Positions 57,677 through 64,000 of a DNA stretch of 64,000 bases are shown here, piece by piece. The DNA lies in assembly GCA_028274465.1 (NCBI GenBank), contig CM051458.1, forward strand, positions 33,492,692-33,556,691, given 5' to 3'. Every line of letters starts with the position of its first letter. Position 1 is the stretch's first letter. Source of the DNA: Plantago ovata. Taxonomy: Eukaryota; Streptophyta; Magnoliopsida; Lamiales; Plantaginaceae. Position numbers and translations under genes: made by a program. Below the pieces are notes generated by a model. The model made no database searches and was not told where the DNA came from. It saw only the letters and a list, made by a program, of their open reading frames with translations.

Positions 57677-57694
57677 TCCCCGGCAGCGGCGCCA
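57677..57694 (-). other. PBS of T3, one mismatch
   Basis: The sense strand reads TGGCGCCGCTGCCGGGGA, one change from the T4 PBS. Confidence 0.83.
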
Positions 57695-57697
57695 ATT

Positions 57698-58950
57698 TGA
57701 TGAACGCGGATTTGTCGGTTCCGAATTCAGTCAAATAATATTTGTTATTAAGCCAAAGACAATCCACAACTACAACGAAAACCGTAGTGTAGTAGTAGAA
57801 TGACTCGAGTGTCGTTCTCTCAGGACTATAACTAGCTTTATCAAATCTAATTTAGAATATAAAAACAGCAAACAGATAGCAAAGGGGTTTCTAGCAGATA
57901 ATGGAGATTGGTGATAGTATGATCCTTCAAAGCATAACGGGTCGATAATCATGCATAAATTCCTCGGTCTTGCATGGAGATCTTTGAATCAATCTAGTGT
58001 CCTGTTGTAATTATTAAGCACTACGAAGATAACGATTCTGACAAGTCAAGCACTATTGTCCTATTGTGTTCCGTAATTATTCAACACTACGAAGATAAAC
58101 TCGCGTACAGGTCGATGAGGGTCTAATTGTGCATAATAATTAATACAACATACGAGAATTTAGGTTGTGCCTGATCAACGAAATAAAGCAATAACACGGA
58201 GTATAATGCGCGATATAGCCATTAGCATGATTATCTTCCCTTCGCTAAGAATTCACATACTACCACCAACGATAAGTTTAGCTACTCATAATAGGCATGC
58301 AATCAACAGAAATCATAGAAGAAAACATGTTGAAAGATAAATAAGAATAAGTAGAATAAAGTGTAAGATACAAAGTTATCGAAGGTTGTCAATCTCCGGA
58401 GAATTGCGATCCTACAAGCTCCAATCTGCTATGAAAAAGTGTCCCCTAAGCTACGAACCCCCAGAACAGGCTCTGGGAAGTCCCTACCTAAAACTACAGA
58501 GAAAGGTGAGAAAGTAGGTTTGGAAAAGTATGATTTTCGGAGAAAACTAAGCAACTATATATAGGCTTCGAATTACTGTGGGGCGGTTCGCCCCAGAGAA
58601 TTTCTCGCGGAATTCCGCGTTTTCGACGCGTTTTTGGATTTCTTCCCCTTTTCGGACTCGGTTTCTAACTTCTAGTGGCCTTCTAACCTCCATATTCGGC
58701 CCCTAGACTCCAAATCCTATCCGGAAACCTTCAGATACTCCAAATAGGCTTTTGGAACATCAATTCCTTATCAACTTCAATATAATTGCCCGGAAATCCT
58801 CGAATTTTAACCAAAACCTGTAAAATAAAATCTAAAGGGAAACGTGACACTATTCTAATAAAATGCACTAAAATATAGCTAAATTAACATAGAGGATAGG
58901 TAAAATAGGTGAAAAAGACTCGAATGAAAGTGTAAAATACACATTCATCA
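57698..58950 (-). repeat. T3 5' LTR (1,253 bp)
   Basis: Similar to 41976-43246 but with a single GC-palindrome unit (58578-58594) in place of two. TATATATA at 58556-58563 on the minus strand. Confidence 0.92.
58578..58594. repeat. GC-palindrome unit, T3 5' LTR
   Basis: One GGGGCGGTTCGCCCC unit. Compared with the 3' LTR, one unit plus spacer is missing. Confidence 0.88.
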
Positions 58951-59736
58951 GAAGGCCGAGGAGGAGACGGCGGCTAAACAAGCGAAGGAGGCCGAGGAGG
59001 ATGCTGCTTTAGAGGCCGAGAAGAGGCCTGAAAGGCCGGCGACCAAGGTTGCAGAGGCAGAGACCGGCAAGCTATACGCCAAGGTTGACGAGCTCGAGAA
59101 GGAGCTCTCAAAGGAGAAAGCGAGGACAAAGGGCTACAAGGGGGCCTATGCCACCTTGTCTATATGCATGGAAAAATTCAAGGCCAGTGTCCTCTCCTTC
59201 CTTAAGGTAAGTCGCCTTGCCACTACTCGCAACTTCATGGCCTCCGATACTTACAAGATGGCCCAACAGGATGTGCGAGTATCTTCTCGCGAGGAGAGCT
59301 TCTTCTCTTGCGTTGGCCAACCCAAGCGAGTTAATTTGCTTCCGGCTGAGTTTGATCCGGACACTCGCGAGGACCTGCATCCCGGAAGGCGCGAAGACCT
59401 TACTCTGTACCCTGATGAGGAGATCACCAAGGAGATGCACGAGACGTGCGAGTTCAGGGAGCTGGTCACCGATTCAAAAGTGCCATATCCTAGAAAACTG
59501 GCCTATCTCCCTGCTTGGGTCCCAGAATGTCTAAGGACCGGGATCCTTTACCCGTTTGAGAAGGCAGCTCTTCGCAACGCTGCTTGGGTCAAGGTGAGCG
59601 ATCATGTCATTGGTCGAGCAGAGGACTTCGTCGAGCCGGAGCTTGTCCTTTGTGAGAAGGCCATTAAGGAATCTCAGGCCCAAGAGCGAGACGCCGCCGA
59701 GATCCAAGAATTGCTAAGCCTAGTGAGAGGAGCAAC
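58951..59736 (+). pseudogene. H, 3' segment: coiled-coil region
   Basis: Open in one frame from the GAAGG duplication to C2 and beyond. Starts with an A/E/K-rich coiled-coil-like stretch (AEEETAAKQAKEAEEDAALEA, VDELEKELSKEKAR), then FMASDTYKMAQQDVRVSS, LPAEFDPDTREDLHPG and a region ending EIQELLSLVRGAT, where C2 interrupts it. The join with 41975 needs a frame change, so a small indel lies just before T3. No catalytic motif seen. C-terminal parts are common to plant gypsy-type transposon ORFs, so this is not a host gene of known role. Confidence 0.6.
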
Positions 59737-61565
59737 TGTAAGAAAATTTGGTCAGAGTTACCCCTCGGGTACGCAGCGGAATTTCAAAAATTCTCTTAAC
59801 ATGCACGTTAATTGATCATACATATAACGTATATAATAAACACATTAATCAGAAGACTTACAATACTCCAAAAGAAAGAATAGGTATTAAATCGATATGC
59901 CAATCGATGAAGTCTTCGTAATAGTCCGGTGAATCTTCTCCTTCGTCGAAGTCGAAGATATCTGCAATACTTTGATTATCTGCAAGACAATAAAAGTTAG
60001 TTTCCAACTCTTTGAACCTCAACCTTGGTATCCACGGATGAACAGCTTATCGGAAAGAATGCTAGGATATTCTTTATGTGGCCAAGAAGATGGGGCAGCG
60101 ATTTTCCTCCGGTGAAGAGTGGCGCGCGCGGCTAGGGTATAGAGGTAGGGGAGAGCTTTTTATTTTCTCTAAGAAAGGTAGAATAATTCTCTAAGAATTC
60201 GGCACTGAAAAAGCTCTCTAATGACCTACTTATATAGTAGTCAATAGAAGCCTAAAGAAGATTCTTTTAGACTTCATAAAGGAATAAGAACTGTAATTTT
60301 TATTGCACAAGGAAACCAATTTAAGTCTAGATTCATTCCCAATTAAGTTAGAACTCAATTAGGAAAATCTAACTTAACACTTGACTTCTAATATGGGAAG
60401 GAGTCGAAACTCCCTCCCATACTACTACTACACGCGGCCGGCCAAGGGGGGGTATGTGGGTCCCAATTTTGGGACCCACTTATAATTCGAAGGCAATTCA
60501 AACTCTAACTAGATTTTGCCCATGTGCATATATTAATTCTAAATTAATATATCCTTTCAAATCAAACCTCTATCATATTTCTAAAATATAATCTTTAATT
60601 GTATTTACATAAAATACAATTAATCAATCAATTCAATTAATGATTCCAAATTATTAATTAAGCCACAAATAATTATAATTAATTTCAAATCAATTATAAT
60701 TCATCAACCACAATTAATTCTAACTTAATTGCGATTCCATCTTCAAGGATATTCAGATAAGATGAATCACCACATAGTGTGACCCATAGGGCCTCATTGT
60801 ATTAAGCAAGTGCTACACTAGGCAACATGGAATTCCTAGACGGTTCCATTTGCAATATTAATACATGAGGACGTTTGAGAGGTTTCTCAAAGCAAACCCT
60901 TTCGTTGTGAAGTCTGTTGCGCTCAACGCGGCAATGGTAACGTCCATTCATCTGACTGACTCGAATGCATTTAGGATCGATGATGTGTCTATCCCAATAA
61001 TACATCCACGGGCGTCTTCAGTGAGTTGCTTGGTGAATCCAATATATATTATGACTATCATAATAATATTTATTACGCTGGCCAGCGGTTTAACCAATCA
61101 CAACTATGAACGACTATGAGCAGTGCTCTCCTGTGCTACACGTGAGAGATGAATCCTTCATAGAATCACTTATCACCCCAATTTGTATGTAGCCATATTC
61201 CTGGATTGTGTCTTGGGTCAACTGCTTATTCAGAGCTGACATCGACGGGTCCACCAAGGATATGGGGCAACAAATGTGATGATAAAGTCCTGTAAGTCCA
61301 AAGGACGACTGGCATCACTTCGACAACTTTACGGTTCCCATAGACACTTCGGTGTAGAGTATACATCGATGGGAGTTTCCGGTGGGTACTTCTATTGTTC
61401 GGTAATCACCCTTCGAACAACTATGTGGAGTTATGGGAACGTTTCTAGATTGTCTAACAATCCGTTCCGTGGCCGTGGGAACGGCTCACACTTGCTGTAA
61501 CAAGTATTACCTCCACGCATACTAGTCTCACCTGGTTCATTCAGGCCCCTACATCTGAGATGAAC
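59737..61565 (-). mobile_element. C2: copia LTR related to C, broken by K
   Basis: Reverse complement of C LTR positions 23095-24884: it begins TGTAAGAAAAT (the LTR 3' end) and breaks at GAGATGAAC. The left neighbour is H, not a PBS, so this is either a 3' LTR whose element lies to the right of the window or a solo LTR. GCAAC (59732-59736) is its candidate TSD. It is more diverged from the C LTRs than they are from each other. The missing first 280 bp should lie beyond K. Confidence 0.82.
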
Positions 61566-62610
61566 TGTAACGGTACCGGTTTTGAAAACAAAATATTTTC
61601 TTGAAAAGGAAATTCGAAAATAATTTAATAACAACGGTCGGCAATAAATGCCCAAAATAAACTTTGACGCTAACAATAACAAACAATATTCAATGACAAC
61701 TCAGGTTCGAAAAGACAACGAATGAAGACAAATAAAGTGTTCTTCTTATTTTGAAAAGAAACCCGTGACACCCCAGACCCTTCTCTCAGTCGCTGGCTTC
61801 CTAGTCACGCACATCCTCAGCAGCATCTGGAAGGAAGGAATTTTGGAAAAACAAAAGAGTGTGAGATAAAGGATCTCAGTGAGGTTCTAAGTTAAACAGA
61901 AAGTAAAACAGTTTTAAAACAAAAATCCTTTTCAGAAAACGAGCAAACAGCACAGAACACGTATAACAGATTAACATAACAGATACGTTGTAGACCGTTG
62001 GTGCAGCCCGCCTTATTGCTCCTACTCCCAGAATGCCCTTATAACTCCCTCCAGAGGATGCATAACTCCGGACAGAAACAGAAACCCCCGTGTACTTTGG
62101 GGAAACAGATCCTACGACCCTAATAGACCTCAGCGACTTCTGCCTCGCGCCTAAAAGGGAATAGACTAGGCCACGATCAAGCAAACCCGATAGTCCTCTA
62201 CTACCGAGCCTACCTAACCATAACCTAATCGACCGGTCACACAGAAACAGAACAGATACAGAGTAACAGATACAGACAATTAACACCGAGAGGTGTTCCT
62301 GCAGAAAGGTCAGTACAGAACAGAATAGCAATAACAGTAATCCAAAAGTCATAATTAGGACTTATACTTTTACGCGGAAGCATACAATATACAGTAGATA
62401 GTAATAGACACATACAGTCACATAGCCTTCCAGTTTTTCGCAAATAATAGGTTTAGGGGTGAACACTCACCTTAACTTTCGAGCAAACGACCTTCAACAC
62501 GAAACAAGCTTACGGGTTTACGGAACAACGGAGAACCTAACAAGAAAGTACTAAACACAATTTAGAAGTCGAACGGACGGAAGGAAAAAGGTTGAAAAAG
62601 AATGGAAAGG

Positions 62611-62680
62611 TCGAGGTTCGAACTCGGGACCTCTAAGTTAGCCACACAAAGACCTACCAACTAAGCTAGCAAGCCAAGTC
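62611..62680 (-). other. tRNA-like sequence with Pol III A and B boxes (SINE or tRNA relic)
   Basis: On the minus strand TAGCTTAGTTGG (62668-62657) matches an A box and GAGTTCGAACC (62625-62615) a B box, about 31 nt apart. The T-arm is nearly intact, but the D-stem and acceptor stem do not pair, so it is not a functional tRNA. A tRNA-derived SINE head, or a tRNA-like part of the LTR itself, fits better. Confidence 0.5.
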
Positions 62681-63359
62681 TTTTCTAACTTACAAAACCA
62701 GAAACTAAGTTTAAAACATTTTCAGAAACTCTTTCGATTTTCAGATTCTGGAAATTACCAAAATACCCTCAGGTGGTAAATTGCAAGAAAACCCTTTTCG
62801 AAACCGGCAGAATAAACAAACCAGAAGTTCCAACACTTAACAGTCTTCTCAAAACAACAAGGTTTACGATACAAGTCTACTGTCAGTCAACTACGGTCAA
62901 AAGTAAAACTGCAAAAAGGTCCTTTAGGTTTTAAAGTTTTCCAAATCAGTCCACAAAGAATCCAAAACATAACATCAAGGTCCAAAAGTCCTTTCGAGGT
63001 CAAACAGGAAATCAAAGTCAACATTCGAGGTCAAAAGTCACAAGTCCAGCAAACAAAACTACAATCTAACAACCTAAGTCCCGGTTCTCGGTTCGAAAAA
63101 AAACAACACAGTCAGATCGTTCAAGGGCAAAACCGTCCAAGGGTAAAATAGTCCAAGTCAAAAAGTCAAACAGAAAACGAATCTCGAACCAAACGAACAG
63201 TAAGGGTTTCGAGATTTACCTTCGAATCGAATTACAAGGTTGAACAAATCTGCAATCGAATAATCGAAAAGAAAAAGGAAATCAAACGATATCCGAATCG
63301 AACTAAAACGAAAAGGAAACTGAACGGTAAGATCGAATCACTTACCGATCGGAAACGGG

Positions 63360-63680
63360 ACAGACCGGAGGTGAGACGGCGGCGAAACGGCAGCACGAAA
63401 CGGCGGCGGCGCGGCACGCGGTCAAACGGCGCGGCGGCGAAATCGGAGCACACAAACGGAGCGCGGCGACGGGCGGATCGGACTGGACAGAGCTTGGCCG
63501 AGATCGATCGGCGGCGGCAGAGCTCGAATCGGGACGGAGGGGATCCAATCGGCGGCGGCGTGGTGATCGGGGCGAGGACAGAGACAGACGGCGCAGCAAA
63601 TCGCGGCGCGGTGCGGACCGGGGAAGAACGGCGCGGCGGATCGGAGCAATCAGCGGCGGCGACGGCGGCGGTAAGTGGTG
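63360..63680 (-). other. CpG-rich leader block in K
   Basis: Dense GCGGCGGC-type sequence. Open frames on both strands (minus 63944-63342; plus 63371-63751) are R/P/S- or R/G-rich low-complexity readings with no domain, probably not proteins. It lies downstream of the pyrimidine-rich region that looks like a transcription start on the minus strand. Confidence 0.4.
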
Positions 63681-64000
63681 ATGATGATGGTGAAGAAAAC
63701 TGGAAAAGAAGAAGAGGAAAGGGAATACTGTGTGTGTGCGTGGCTGCGTGAATGAGAGAGGGAGGAGAGTGTTTAGGTTAGGGTTTTTAGGAAGTTGGGC
63801 CAGCTGATGGGCCAAAGACTTGGGCCACGAAAATGGGCTCAGATAAGTCTTGCAAAGCTGGAAATCTCTTAGCCCAAAATCGAGATGCAAACGATCCACT
63901 AATAATAGAGTCTTGTAGTTCGGATTCGATAACGCGGGAAACAAATTAAATAGCTACCAAATAAATTAATTTACTCAGGTAGTTAATTAATTAAAAAAAA

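Larger units (their letters stand above)
41976..58950 (-). mobile_element. T3: GP-family retrotransposon in H, split by T4
   Basis: Perfect TSD GAAGG (41971-41975 and 58951-58955). The 3' LTR is on the left (41976-43246) and the 5' LTR on the right (57698-58950). The internal region is interrupted in gag by T4 (47833-56598); without T4 the element is about 8.2 kb, like T2. Same gag-pro plus type-1 ORF2 organisation, no RT or integrase. Confidence 0.93.
61566..64000 (-). mobile_element. K: LTR-like sequence, possibly a chromovirus, cut by window end
   Basis: Starts TGTAACGGTACCGG, the complement of an LTR end of type CCGTTACA, exactly where C2 is interrupted. On the minus strand it reads like a long plant gypsy LTR: a 'gggcc/cccaa' rich promoter side (63780-63870), a pyrimidine-rich transcript start side (63700-63780), a CpG-rich leader (63360-63680) with a possible GTAAGT donor near 63345, and an AT-rich end. 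No PBS, PPT, gag or pol is in the window, so the lineage is a guess. It could instead be a host promoter, but the abrupt left edge inside C2 favours an insertion. Confidence 0.45.

Noticed and set aside
59156-59815. Host gene encoding a 219-aa protein
   Set aside because: The frame extends upstream to the T3 duplication and downstream into copia LTR C2. It is the tail of the transposon-associated ORF H.
62611-62680. Functional tRNA gene
   Set aside because: A and B boxes and most of the T-arm are present, but the acceptor and D stems do not pair.
63342-63944. 200-codon P/R/S-rich minus-strand ORF as a host gene
   Set aside because: Low-complexity reading of a CpG-rich leader with a pyrimidine-rich start side; no domain. 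More likely a transcript leader inside an LTR-like sequence.

Overview
This window is repeat-rich nuclear DNA from a flowering plant, probably a eudicot. I see no rRNA gene, no bacterial-type operon and no intact single-copy host gene. Almost every base belongs to LTR retrotransposons nested inside one another. I resolved the nest by matching LTR ends (TG...CA) to 5-bp target-site duplications (TSDs), primer-binding sites (PBS), polypurine tracts (PPT) and interrupted reading frames. Five insertions are closed by perfect 5-bp TSDs inside the window.

Layout, oldest layer first. (1) Bases 1-4585: T1, a 5'-truncated minus-strand element of a gag-protease-only family (called GP here). (2) H: a plus-strand gypsy-type ORF now in three pieces (4586-5004, 40446-41975, 58951-59736), about 2.7 kb spread over 55 kb. 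(3) B: an Athila-like Ty3/gypsy element on the minus strand, 5005-40445, inserted in H (TSD ACCGA). It is a head-to-tail tandem: LTR-internal-LTR-internal-LTR. Its left LTR holds a solo LTR S (5402-6587, TSD ATTAC). Its right LTR holds a Ty1/copia element C (22815-40079) whose 3' end was lost in a deletion. C is split inside its gag zinc knuckle by T2 (27075-35363, plus strand, GP family, TSD TAAGC). (4) T3: a GP element on the minus strand, 41976-58950, inserted in H (TSD GAAGG). Its gag is split by T4, a GP element on the plus strand, 47833-56598 (TSD TTCGT). (5) C2: a minus-strand copia LTR (59737-61565) ending H on the right. (6) K: an LTR-like sequence, possibly chromoviral, from 61566 to the window end, inserted in C2.

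How the parts relate. GP elements encode Gag plus an aspartic protease, then a second ORF (ORF2) behind a conserved, apparently spliced leader. None encodes reverse transcriptase or integrase. They share LTR ends, a tRNA-Asp-type PBS, the PPT and about 1.4 kb of 3' non-coding sequence with the Athila-like B units, which do carry RT, RNase H and integrase. The simplest reading is an autonomous/non-autonomous pair mobilised in trans. T4 has the only open gag-pro frame (718 aa). All other coding regions are broken.

Unusual non-coding structure: clusters of GC-rich near-palindromes (type GGGGCGAATCGCCCC) sit at fixed structural positions in every GP and Athila element; a pair of 9-bp-stem hairpins lies about 113 bp apart in every 3' region present; and three strong stem-loops stand in series just after the copia PBS. 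Coordinates were read by eye. Family assignments rest on motif recognition and have not been database-checked.
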